Assembly: GCA_045430285.1 (NCBI GenBank)
Contig: JAILXV010000002.1
Location: 434,001 to 498,000, forward strand
Length of the DNA stretch: 64,000 nucleotides
Direction: 5' to 3'
From: Agarilytica sp045430285
Lineage (GTDB): Bacteria > Pseudomonadota > Gammaproteobacteria > Pseudomonadales > Cellvibrionaceae
How positions within the stretch are numbered: the stretch's first letter is position 1; the number at the start of each line of letters is the position of its first letter. Shown here piece after piece: positions 26,422 through 33,398 of this stretch. A program made the translations under genes and the position numbers. The notes beneath the pieces were generated by a model. That model had not been told where the DNA came from. It searched no databases and worked only from the letters and a program-made list of their open reading frames with translations.

Positions 26422-27318
26422 CTAAGACAATTCAGCGGCCAAAAAATCAAACACACGCTTAACACGCTTATTCGTTTTTAATTCACGATGAACCACCAAC
26501 CACATATCATTGGCAGGAAAACTAATATCAGGAAAGACACGCTCAATTAAGGGATCTGACTCACCGACCTCTCTAAGCATCGCGCCAATACCCAAGCCCT
26601 GTTTTACCAAAGCCCAATGCGCTGAATGGCTTTGTGTCAAAACACAAAAATTTCGCTCATTTACCTCTAAGCCATATTCGCTGAGCATTTTTTTAAAACT
26701 ATTCTCTGAGTCAAAACCAATGTAGTCAGCCTTTAACAAAACTTCGTGTTTTTTTGGATTGCCAATACTCGCTAGATACTCCTTGGACGCGAACAAACAA
26801 TAAGTTTCACAGCGAATTTTTTTTGCAATTAAATCGAGTTCAGTAGGCCGAACTGCGCGAATCGCGATATCGGCTTCTCGTCGCTTCAAATCACTGATCT
26901 TATTGGACGCCTGAATCTCTACCACAATGCCCGGTTCGGCTTTTCGCAACCGCTGAATAATCGGCGGCAGTTGGAATTGCGCCGTCGCCTCCATCGCCGA
27001 GATACACACCTTGCCCTCAAGAGACACAGACTTCCCGGTCGCGGTAAGTGACAGCTGGCTCGCCGCCTCCCCCATTTGCCGCGCTAACTCCACTAACTCA
27101 GTACCGCTAGGTGTTAATTCGAAACCACGCCCCACACGTTCAAACAACGCGACGCCAAGTTCCTCCTCTAGCGCTGCTACCTGTCGGCTGAGCGTGGGTT
27201 GTGTCAGGCCCAAAGCCTTGGCCGCTGCGGACAAGGAGCCCTCTTCCGCTGTTACAAGAAACGCCCGCGCCCGGTTCCAATCAAAGTTTATCGATCGCCA
27301 ATTCATACAAATACGCAT
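26422..27318 (-). CDS. LysR-type transcriptional regulator
   Basis: A 298-aa LTTR: an N-terminal winged HTH (F-L-V-T-A-E-E-G-S-L-S-A-A-A-K-A-L, then T-Q-P-T-L-S-R-Q-V-A-A-L-E) and a C-terminal type-2 periplasmic-binding-fold effector domain. An ATG at 27306 is an equally plausible start. It is divergent from a SAM-methyltransferase gene across a 90-base space holding an inverted CAAATAT/ATATTTG pair, the typical layout in which an LTTR controls its neighbour. Confidence 0.9.
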   Translation of the reverse strand: MRICMNWRSINFDWNRARAFLVTAEEGSLSAAAKALGLTQPTLSRQVAALEEELGVALFERVGRGFELTPSGTELVELARQMGEAASQLSLTATGKSVSLEGKVCISAMEATAQFQLPPIIQRLRKAEPGIVVEIQASNKISDLKRREADIAIRAVRPTELDLIAKKIRCETYCLFASKEYLASIGNPKKHEVLLKADYIGFDSENSFKKMLSEYGLEVNERNFCVLTQSHSAHWALVKQGLGIGAMLREVGESDPLIERVFPDISFPANDMWLVVHRELKTNKRVKRVFDFLAAELS

Positions 27319-27328
27319 AAGTTAAATG

Positions 27329-27357
27329 CAAATATTAGTCTTTTCACCCTATATTTG
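27329..27357. promoter_or_regulatory. Inverted repeat in LysR/methyltransferase intergenic region
   Basis: CAAATAT (27329-27335) and ATATTTG (27351-27357) form an inverted pair 15 bases apart between the divergent genes. It is a candidate LysR binding region; the spacing is wider than the classical T-N11-A core, so the assignment is tentative. Confidence 0.35.
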
Positions 27358-27402
27358 TATACATATAATGGACCGCATAACACCACCAATAGGATCACAT
27401 CG

Positions 27403-28029
27403 ATGAGCTACAGCACCCATTTCTGGAATGCGATCGCGGGACGCTACGCCAGAAGCCCAGTGGCAAAGGAAGATATCTACCAATTGAAGTTGGCCGAAAC
27501 ACGGCGCCACCTTCGGCCCGACATGCGCGTGCTTGAATTTGGCTGCGGCACTGGCTCAACCGCCCTAGTACATGCGCCACACGTACACCACTACACCGCA
27601 ATCGATGTATCACGCAGCATGTTGAAAATCGCGAAAGGTAAACTGGCAGATACAAACATCGAGAATTTGGAATTTCAGCAATCCGCCATTGAAGAATGGA
27701 CTGCGCCGAGCGAAAGCTATGACCTTATCTTGGGCCTTAGCATTTTGCATCTACTCAACGACCCAGATGCCGCCATCGAAAAGGCATATCGCATGCTAAA
27801 ACCAGGAGGGCTGCTTGTTACCAGCACGGTGTGCATCGGTGGGAAAATGCCCGTCATGCGTATATTTTTGAAGATAGGACACTGCCTAGGCTTGTTACCC
27901 AAGCTCGTATTTTTTGAGCGCAGCGACCTTGAGAAACGGATTAATCAAGTCGGCTTTAAAACAGAGTTTGTACTCAAAGAAGCTGAAAACACGGATTCGC
28001 ATTTTCTTATCAGCGCTAAAACGGCTTAA
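27403..28029 (+). CDS. Class I SAM-dependent methyltransferase, 208 aa
   Basis: The Rossmann-fold SAM site is clear: V-L-E-F-G-C-G-T-G-S-T-A-L (motif I), Y-T-A-I-D-V-S (motif II acidic residue) and Y-D-L-I-L-G-L-S-I-L-H-L-L (motif IV). Y-R-M-L-K-P-G-G-L-L matches the post-IV segment of small-molecule methyltransferases. The start at 27403 gives M-S-Y-S-T-H-F-W and has AGGA upstream; longer in-frame extensions run into the LysR gene on the other strand. The substrate is unknown; the divergent LysR gene is its likely regulator. Confidence 0.85.
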   Translation: MSYSTHFWNAIAGRYARSPVAKEDIYQLKLAETRRHLRPDMRVLEFGCGTGSTALVHAPHVHHYTAIDVSRSMLKIAKGKLADTNIENLEFQQSAIEEWTAPSESYDLILGLSILHLLNDPDAAIEKAYRMLKPGGLLVTSTVCIGGKMPVMRIFLKIGHCLGLLPKLVFFERSDLEKRINQVGFKTEFVLKEAENTDSHFLISAKTA

Positions 28030-28077
28030 CAAATATAATGCCTCCGCGCTGGTGGTTTTCCAAAGCACAGCAAAGCG

Positions 28078-28578
28078 TTATCGTGGAACAAACCCAAGAT
28101 CGACAAATATTTTACCCGTAGATATTTCGAAAGGAACAACAATTCTAGGGCTGCCGGTTAATTTTAGACGCGTCATTGCCTCTGTCGAATAAGATACGGG
28201 GCGAGCCATATCAAAATCGAATCCACCAGCTTCAAGCTTCGATTTTGCCACACCTGTCACCATATTGGTGACTTCTCCCGCAACATCCAAAGCAGTCTCG
28301 TTGATTTCATTAATGGCTTCTCCCAACAGGCTTTCAGCCAATTCAAACAGTCCATTCCGTGTAAATGAAATACACAATTGCCCTATCAATTCTGGGGTTT
28401 TCATAGGCATGACACTCGCAACATCCCCTATGGGAATCTGCGTGCGAACGGGCTTAGGAGATTGGGCCAAGAGATCGATACCCGCCATATCCCGACAAAC
28501 TTTCTTAACGCCATACAAAAAAGGGCTGATAAACTTTGTATCGAGGCGAGCGCTTTTCTCGACTGGTTTAGACTGCAT
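28078..28578 (-). CDS. CheX-like chemotaxis phosphatase
   Basis: A 166-aa protein of the CheX/CheC-type phosphatase fold. The conserved E-x-x-N active-site pattern is present in A-G-E-V-T-N-M-V-T-G, in a helix following N-E-T-A-L-D-V. CheX-type proteins dephosphorylate CheY or receiver domains; many non-chemotaxis bacteria encode stand-alone copies. No other chemotaxis gene is in the window, so the partner receiver is unknown. AAGG lies before the ATG. Confidence 0.8.
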   Translation of the reverse strand: MQSKPVEKSARLDTKFISPFLYGVKKVCRDMAGIDLLAQSPKPVRTQIPIGDVASVMPMKTPELIGQLCISFTRNGLFELAESLLGEAINEINETALDVAGEVTNMVTGVAKSKLEAGGFDFDMARPVSYSTEAMTRLKLTGSPRIVVPFEISTGKIFVDLGFVPR

Positions 28579-28929
28579 TGAAAACCTTATATTATTTTTT
28601 TATCTGTTTCACCCATAACTGTATAGTAGTGCTTGCTCTTGATTCATTCCAATTCATTTAAAGCATTAATTTTTGCATATCTATTCCACAAAAATAATGT
28701 AAGCGCCATATTAAGAATATATAGTGCCGTTACGCTCTAGCAATCGAGCGATTTGCCATAAATCCGATTGATCCAAAAAGTAAATCTCAGAAGACATTAC
28801 CTGATGTGGTTCAAAAAATTGCGCCCCTCGTTCATCAAAATCGATCTAGGAACACCACAACCAAGCCCTCATAACAACTTAAGAGCTGTGCCCCGTCCCT
28901 AGCTAATTACTATTTATCAAAAATAGTAA
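28579..28929. other. Intergenic region, no gene seen
   Basis: About 350 AT-rich bases between cheX (transcribed leftward from 28578) and the end of the sigma-factor operon. It should hold the cheX promoter. Apart from the hairpin at 28901-28935, I see no ORF, attC site or RNA gene. It marks the left edge of the accessory stretch. Confidence 0.5.
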
Positions 28930-28935
28930 TTAGCT
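28901..28935. terminator. Perfect 15-bp hairpin at the end of the sigma-factor operon
   Basis: AGCTAATTACTATTT (28901-28915) pairs perfectly with AAATAGTAATTAGCT (28921-28935) around a five-base loop. The right arm contains the stop codon of the membrane-partner gene. The stem is AT-rich and no T-run follows on the minus strand, so it is a weak intrinsic terminator or an mRNA end-stabilising hairpin. Confidence 0.5.
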
Positions 28936-29532
28936 TTCAAGCTCACGCTTAAGTGCGTACAACTGATTTAATATCGGCTGGACTTTAGTTTTAACTTGAT
29001 ACTGATTGAAGAAATAGATTCCGATATATAAGACGATACATATTGTCCAATAAACCCAAAGACCGGCATCGGGGGTATAACTTCCTGTGCGATGAGTATA
29101 TCCGCCGTAAGAAGCTATAAATACCGCACTTAATATCGGCGTTAGATACCAGTAGGCCACGGTATTGAGTAGTTTAACTTCTTTTTCGCGCTTTTCTATT
29201 TGAATGTTCAGTTTGGCTGAGAAGGTCCAATCATCAGTGGTCGAGACTCGCCGCGCAGAGATAATTTTCCACCCAACAAAAACACTGGTAACGATCATTG
29301 CTAACATCCCCACATGAAACAAAAGGTTTAACTCCTTCGTCGGCAACCAAACGAACCAGGCCAACATAGTGAAAATGACAACCGCTGCGCAAGCTAACAA
29401 CTCAATCATCCAACTAACTTTAACCCGAAGATCAAATTTATCGACGTTACGACGGATATTGCCGAAATCGGTAACGTTATTTTTCATTGCTACTTCCTCT
29501 TTCCAAGAGTTTTTCAAATCATCTAGTTGCAT
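28930..29532 (-). CDS. Membrane protein partner of ECF sigma factor, 200 aa
   Basis: Four predicted membrane helices (about residues 43-65, 70-90, 125-145, 155-175) with a soluble N-terminal segment M-Q-L-D-D-L-K-N-S-W-K and a charged C-terminus. I do not recognise a named domain. Its start codon shares one base with the stop of the sigma-factor gene (TAATG), so the two are translationally coupled, the usual arrangement for an ECF sigma factor and a membrane anti-sigma factor. That role is inferred from context; a classic ZAS motif (H-x3-C-x2-C) is not present. Confidence 0.75.
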   Translation of the reverse strand: MQLDDLKNSWKEEVAMKNNVTDFGNIRRNVDKFDLRVKVSWMIELLACAAVVIFTMLAWFVWLPTKELNLLFHVGMLAMIVTSVFVGWKIISARRVSTTDDWTFSAKLNIQIEKREKEVKLLNTVAYWYLTPILSAVFIASYGGYTHRTGSYTPDAGLWVYWTICIVLYIGIYFFNQYQVKTKVQPILNQLYALKRELES

Positions 29533-30011
29533 TATTTCCGCTCCATATATCGGTCGGTAAAAGCCTTCTTCAAACGGCTAATACGTACCTGAATAGCATT
29601 CAGCTGGATACCCAGAACTTCAGAGATTTCTTGCCCACTTAAACCATCGAGATACATCATTAAGATTGAAGTATCGATATCGTTGAGGGAACCCATGAAA
29701 TCCTCCAGTATTTCAGCTGGGCAACGCTCACCTGATGTCACAGAATCATCTTGCTTTAGCCCCTTCAGCCTTTGTTCGCCCTCACGCTGCTTAACGACCT
29801 TGCGCAAACGAGTCATCGCCGTGTTAAAACCAATGCGATAAATCCAGGTTTCGATTTTAGACTTACCATGAAACCCGCCAAAGCTGCGCCAGAGCTGCTC
29901 CAGAATCTCCTGATAGAGGTCATTCACCTCACTATCATTGGCGTATCGTCTTGCGATCGCATGAATACGCCCATGGTGCTCTTTAATCAACTGCTCAAAT
30001 TCGGGGGGCAC
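29532..30011 (-). CDS. ECF-family RNA polymerase sigma factor
   Basis: A 159-aa sigma-70-like protein with region 2 (L-Y-Q-E-I-L-E-Q-L-W-R-S-F, T-W-I-Y-R-I-G-F-N-T-A) and region 4 (I-L-M-M-Y-L-D-G-L-S-G-Q-E-I-S-E-V-L-G-I and a final helix with V-R-I-S-R-L-K-K). The start is GTG at 30011, with GAGG seven bases upstream. It is the first gene of a two-gene operon with a four-helix membrane protein, presumably its inhibitor. Its regulon is unknown. Confidence 0.9.
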   Translation of the reverse strand: MPPEFEQLIKEHHGRIHAIARRYANDSEVNDLYQEILEQLWRSFGGFHGKSKIETWIYRIGFNTAMTRLRKVVKQREGEQRLKGLKQDDSVTSGERCPAEILEDFMGSLNDIDTSILMMYLDGLSGQEISEVLGIQLNAIQVRISRLKKAFTDRYMERK

Positions 30012-30368
30012 GTACTAACCTCGATTCATGGGTTCTCAATTGTTGCTGCATCACTTCATCCATTGGTGTCCTTTATTTATTGGTCGTGCGAAACGTTAAA
30101 AACTTACATAAGAAACCAACAATCTCTTGAGGAGGCTTAGACCATAGGCTTTCCAGTGAGATCTATGGCAGAACCTACAGTATTTACGGCTGAACCAATA
30201 CGGTAAAAGATATCCTGACACTACTAATTCCTGCCGATTTGGTCCCATAAATTTGATAGTTGCGAATTCGTCAACAGAACATAAGATCAAACTATTGATA
30301 CCATATTAGATCTCATCTATCAGCCTTAGCACAGTTAGTAATATTTTAACAAAAGGGAATCTTTGATT
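30012..30368. other. Intergenic region with possible gene fragment
   Basis: About 350 bases between the sigma-factor gene and the toxin gene; the promoters of both should lie here. On the minus strand from 30223 to 30138, a short open stretch encodes a protein-like string (Y-R-I-G-S-A-V-N-T-V-G-S-A-I-D-L-T-G) ending in a stop, but it has no start and is preceded by two stops. It could be the tail of a lost gene. Nothing else is visible. Confidence 0.3.
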
Positions 30369-30833
30369 ATGGACCAATATAAAACCCTCGAAGACCTTCG
30401 AGATTACGTGAAGAGCCTCGGGAAACTCTACGCTAGGCCAACTGAGCGAGGTGCACATCCGACACTCTACATAGGCAAATCTCAGGACGGCATCGTTCAT
30501 GGAGTAAGAAAGCGGGATTACCTATTTTCAGACGATGAGCAGTGGGTCATACCCCACGAAAATATGGGTTTGTCTTTCTCGGCACACTGGCAGCATCTAA
30601 AACGTATTTACAAACTCAAGAAAAAAGTAACGGGTGGAAAACAAATCGATGTATATTGGGTCCTAGAGAAGGCAGATATACCTTCAGGGTTAAAATTTGT
30701 TCAAGACCCTAAAGATCCCAACCACTACTTGCTAACTATCACAGAACAAATGCACGTAAGCGCCCTAGTAAGTAAACTAAAATGGCTAGCTGATCGCATG
30801 TCAGAGATCAAAAGCGCGGAGAAAGCGTTATGA
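30369..30833 (+). CDS. Putative Tse2-like toxin (ADP-ribosyltransferase-type fold), 154 aa
   Basis: The C-terminal half resembles Tse2-type toxins: a G-L-S-F-S segment, then V-L-E-K-A-D-I-P-S-G-L-K-F-V-Q-D, then a P-N-H-Y-L-L-T-I segment and T-E-Q-M before a final helix. In Tse2 of Pseudomonas aeruginosa the same order occurs (D-I-P-P-D-L-K, T-H-Y-T-I, A-K-P-M); Tse2 is a cytoplasm-acting toxin delivered by type VI secretion. No VgrG, PAAR, Rhs or signal peptide is linked, so it could act as a toxin-antitoxin module. It overlaps the next gene by four bases (ATGA), and three related small genes follow. ATG 30369 was chosen; a TTG lies two codons earlier. Homology is judged by eye. Confidence 0.6.
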   Translation: MDQYKTLEDLRDYVKSLGKLYARPTERGAHPTLYIGKSQDGIVHGVRKRDYLFSDDEQWVIPHENMGLSFSAHWQHLKRIYKLKKKVTGGKQIDVYWVLEKADIPSGLKFVQDPKDPNHYLLTITEQMHVSALVSKLKWLADRMSEIKSAEKAL

Positions 30834-31123
30834 TTGAATACAAATACCCACAAGAAAAAGACATTCTCCTGCATTACGCCAAGGTATTGAATGACGAAAA
30901 GGCCAAAACTCTTGTCCAAAACGGCTGCGTCAGTAACTCTAACGAAGCGGAAGCTCTATCAAGATTTTATTGGGCAATGGTAGACCAAGCCGTAAGCGAT
31001 AAAGGGCAAGACGTTGCACCAATCGAATCCGAAGGCGTAGAGGCCTGGATGGAATACATATTTCATTCTATTAACGGCTACATGGTCAGCAACGGTTATG
31101 AAACTCAATGGGATCAAGAATAG
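30830..31123 (+). CDS. Immunity-like protein 1 of a paralogous set, 97 aa
   Basis: An acidic soluble protein translationally coupled to the toxin-like gene, as expected for the cognate immunity protein. It shares a pattern with the next two small genes: an H-Y near residue 15, V/L-x-N-G or x-S-G, an aromatic helix (A-L-S-R-F-Y-W-A-M-V), a short acidic stretch with V-A-P-I, and a C-terminal G-Y-E-T-Q-W-D-Q. No known family was recognised. Family membership is by my alignment; immunity function is inferred from position, size and charge. Confidence 0.6.
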   Translation: MIEYKYPQEKDILLHYAKVLNDEKAKTLVQNGCVSNSNEAEALSRFYWAMVDQAVSDKGQDVAPIESEGVEAWMEYIFHSINGYMVSNGYETQWDQE

Positions 31124-31150
31124 AAATTCATTATCTTTTTTTACACGCCC

Positions 31151-31456
31151 ATGGCATTTAAACCCTATCACTACGAATATATCGACAGCGTGCTTCGTTA
31201 CTACGCCCCTTCAATGAATCGCGAAGATATTGTTTCCTTACTGAACAACGGAATTTCTGATCAACAAGGCGCGAAGTTGTTTTGTGATTTTATTCCCAGC
31301 CTATTAGATCAACGGCTGGCAGATGAGCAATCAGGGAAAACCGTACCCGTGGAAAATGGCTCCGCAATTATCCCCGACCTGCATTATGAAGCTGGTTCCT
31401 TTGTTTGTGACGCGGGGTTTGAGTCTATCTGGGATGAGATGATAGAGGCGCTTTAA
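31151..31456 (+). CDS. Immunity-like protein 2 of a paralogous set, 101 aa
   Basis: A second member of the small paralogous family: Y-Y-A-P-S-M-N near residue 17, L-L-N-N-G-I-S, F-C-D-F-I-P-S-L-L-D, V-P-V-E-N-G, then D-L-H-Y-E and the end G-F-E-S-I-W-D-E. It is 27 bases after immunity-like gene 1. Its TAA stop is followed in the same frame by 77 further open codons (see the next entry), so the present gene may be the first half of a longer ancestral protein. Confidence 0.55.
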   Translation: MAFKPYHYEYIDSVLRYYAPSMNREDIVSLLNNGISDQQGAKLFCDFIPSLLDQRLADEQSGKTVPVENGSAIIPDLHYEAGSFVCDAGFESIWDEMIEAL

Positions 31457-31690
31457 CAAATTCCTAGTATAGACAATGATACGTTACTTATCTTTGCCCA
31501 AGCCGTATATCAAAATATAAAACGTTTTGAAGCTTTACTAAATTCCAAAACTCTTCAAGACGCCGAAAACATAGAAAAACTTCTGATAACATACGATGAA
31601 GTTTTCAAAACTTTAAATGGCGTATACCAGGAACAGTTAAAGAGGACCAACCTCCCTGCTCTCGAATCATTGTTATATGCTGAAAGGTGA
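31457..31690 (+). pseudogene. Open frame without ATG between immunity-like genes, 77 codons
   Basis: Directly after the TAA of the preceding gene, and in its frame, 77 sense codons encode a protein-like, amphipathic sequence (F-A-Q-A-V-Y-Q-N-I-K-R-F, A-E-N-I-E-K-L-L, L-P-A-L-E-S-L-L-Y-A-E-R). No ATG or GTG begins it; ATT at 31460 is the only nearby rare start. Its TGA stop overlaps a GTG start of the next gene (GTGA), suggesting past or present translational coupling. It is either a stop-interrupted C-terminal domain or a remnant of another immunity gene. Confidence 0.45.
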
Positions 31691-32016
31691 TCAAGAAAAT
31701 CCGCATGATCGTTTTTAGCCAATATCCCCACGTAAACGACCTTATATCTCATTACACCTCTACGCTCCAACGGCCAGAAATAGTAGGGATCGTAAACTCT
31801 GGCATCTCCTCTAAAAACCAAGCAGAAGAGTTTTCTCGATTTATCTGGACAATGGTGGAAGCAATCAATGAAGACGAAGAAAGCGGAATACCGGTATTAG
31901 ATAGAAAAGACAACACTGATATGCTTCCGGATATCAGTTACGAAGTGACCAAACTAATGAAGAATATCGGTTATTACGCTGTATGGGAGGAGGTTTCCAA
32001 GCAAGAAATGGGATAA
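31687..32016 (+). CDS. Immunity-like protein 3 of a paralogous set, 109 aa
   Basis: The third paralogue: S-H-Y-T-S-T-L near residue 23, V-N-S-G-I-S, E-F-S-R-F-I-W-T-M-V-E, an acidic stretch with G-I-P-V-L, D-I-S-Y-E and the end G-Y-Y-A-V-W-E-E. The start may be GTG 31687, overlapping the upstream stop, or ATG at 31705, six codons later. Members of such arrays typically protect against related toxins carried by neighbouring cells; that is inference here. Confidence 0.58.
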   Translation: MIKKIRMIVFSQYPHVNDLISHYTSTLQRPEIVGIVNSGISSKNQAEEFSRFIWTMVEAINEDEESGIPVLDRKDNTDMLPDISYEVTKLMKNIGYYAVWEEVSKQEMG

Positions 32017-32332
32017 ACACTCAATACTCGCCCTCTGACCAAAACCTCACTTTACTCACCCAAAGTACAATATCATGGAACATAAAGGGCTAGATTCCTT
32101 GCCTTTAGATCGGATGAGTAAACCGTCCACCCATAAAATGACTATTATTCACACAGAAATAGTCATCTATAACACCCCAAAGACGTCAAAATCATCCAGG
32201 TATTAAGTTAATTTTTATTTCTGAAATTGTCGTGTAAAGTCGTTCTGGAAAATATAGCTCAGCGTAAATATACAAAACCATGAATGCGTGAAAACTGCGT
32301 TCTGACCCTACTTATTACAGGTTCGCAAGGCG
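32017..32332. other. Intergenic region left of the integron cassette
   Basis: About 315 AT-rich bases with no convincing gene. Its right end (…CAGGTTCGCAAGGCG, ending at 32332) resembles the last part of the attC site at 35202 (CAGGTTACAGCGGCG) and ends at a G-TT junction. A matching left half of an attC was not found upstream; only a short TGCG/CGCA pairing exists at about 32296 and 32326. It may be a decayed attC or a secondary integration site. Confidence 0.4.
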
Positions 32333-32373
32333 TTATAAATGAATTGGCGAGTTCATCAACCGAGGGGAATTAG

Positions 32374-32625
32374 GTGGATCTGATAACAGAATTTTTAGCG
32401 AACCCAATTGTGGGACTTGTTGGTTACATCTTATCTTTGATTGCGGCAATAATAGCGGTCAGCCAGTTTTTAGGTAAAAAAACGGCGGAAAAAAGAGTTC
32501 GTGAGTTAACGATTGAGGTGAAAAATATAAAAACGACCTCAAACGAAAATGAAATAACTCAGGGGGAAAAGTCTCAATATTTTCAAGAGAACTCAGGTCC
32601 CGTGAATATAGATAATAGAGGCTAA
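32374..32625 (+). CDS. Small single-pass membrane protein of an ABC-3C cassette, 83 aa
   Basis: One transmembrane helix lies near residues 11-33 (P-I-V-G-L-V-G-Y-I-L-S-L-I-A-A-I), followed by a charged, coiled-coil-like segment (about 35-55). The last 14 residues hold F70-Q-E-N-S-G-P-V-N-I-D-N81. The next gene product begins with the same pattern. The start is GTG at 32374 with GAGGGG seven bases upstream. Placed first in the ABC-3C operon, it is a candidate membrane effector triggered through the shared motif. That role is inference. Confidence 0.7.
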   Translation: MDLITEFLANPIVGLVGYILSLIAAIIAVSQFLGKKTAEKRVRELTIEVKNIKTTSNENEITQGEKSQYFQENSGPVNIDNRG

Positions 32626-32629
32626 TTTT

Positions 32630-33178
32630 ATGTCAAAGGGAGTTGTATTTAATAACAACAAAGGACCCGTCACTGTTAAAAATGAGAATAAAACACCTAG
32701 GTCCTCAATCCTCGGTAAGCTCATTGAGATAATAGCTATTGGTTCGACTGAGAAAATTAACCTCGATAGGGTGCCTGCCGATATTGAAGTGAAAATTGAA
32801 TACAATAACCTCAACTCATATAAATGGGTTGTGGAGGAGTATATTGGTGAATCGTTGCTTATTGATGAGTCAATTAAAGAGCTCAATCAAACCATTCTTA
32901 ATGGCAGCACTAGACTGAAACGACAAATGAAAATTTTCTATAATAAAGCCCTTAGCGAACATGCCATTAGCACTAGCCCCTTTGATATTGAAAAATTAAA
33001 GCTGTTCTCTGATGAAGTAGTAAAAGAAGTAATGCGGCTAGCATCTGAGTTTGCTCAAGATTCAAACGACTTAAAAGAGGGATATTTCCAAGAAGATGTA
33101 GATCATGGTGTAGCTCTAATTACTAGTTACTCCGTAATTGAATGCATAGTTCTGGAGAACCCCAATGATCACAATTGA
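32630..33178 (+). CDS. ABC-3C C-terminal-domain (CTD) type protein, 182 aa
   Basis: The body (about residues 45-175) fits the ABC-three-component CTD module: I-N-L-D-R-V-P-A-D-I-E-V-K-I-E-Y-N-N-L, then Y-K-W-V-V-E-E-Y and a helical R-Q-M-K-I-F-Y-N-K-A-L. In known ABC-3C systems this domain is normally fused to an N-terminal effector (nuclease, protease and so on). Here the effector is replaced by a short segment with F7-N-N-N-K-G-P-V-T-V-K-N18, matching the tail of the upstream membrane protein. It overlaps the middle-component gene by 14 bases. Family call is from pattern memory. Confidence 0.68.
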   Translation: MSKGVVFNNNKGPVTVKNENKTPRSSILGKLIEIIAIGSTEKINLDRVPADIEVKIEYNNLNSYKWVVEEYIGESLLIDESIKELNQTILNGSTRLKRQMKIFYNKALSEHAISTSPFDIEKLKLFSDEVVKEVMRLASEFAQDSNDLKEGYFQEDVDHGVALITSYSVIECIVLENPNDHN

Positions 33179-33398
33179 TTCAGATCCAACACTTAACCCT
33201 ATCTACATTGGTGCTTCAATTTTAAATAATATGACATCCTTTGAGTATTCGGAGGTGGAAATTGAAAAATTATATGAGAGTGTAAAGGTAGAGTTTGGCG
33301 CTTCCTATGATGTTTTTGTTTACACTCTTGATTGGCTATACATAGTCGGGGCAATACAGCTTAATGAAAAAGGAAATATTGAATATGCAGCTGAATAA
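33165..33398 (+). CDS. ABC-3C middle component (MC6-like), 77 aa
   Basis: A short winged-helix-like protein: P-I-Y-I-G-A-S-I-L-N-N-M, E-V-E-I-E-K-L-Y-E-S-V, Y-D-V-F-V-Y-T-L-D-W-L-Y-I-V-G-A-I and N-E-K-G-N-I. This matches middle components of ABC-3C systems, which are thought to bridge the ATPase and the CTD protein. It overlaps both neighbours by 14 bases, so the three core genes are tightly coupled. A GGAG sequence precedes the ATG. Confidence 0.72.
   Translation: MITIDSDPTLNPIYIGASILNNMTSFEYSEVEIEKLYESVKVEFGASYDVFVYTLDWLYIVGAIQLNEKGNIEYAAE

Noticed and set aside
30096..30290. A 64-codon minus-strand frame before the toxin gene
   Set aside because: No ribosome-binding site and improbable composition; another frame in the same bases looks more protein-like.
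32165..32332. A full attC site at the left edge of the cassette
   Set aside because: TATAAC near 32172 could be an R'' box, but the L boxes do not pair and the spacing is too long; kept only as a half-site.
28579..32332. Further integron cassettes around the toxin/immunity genes
   Set aside because: I looked for paired R/L boxes after each gene and found none, so only the ABC-3C segment is called a cassette.
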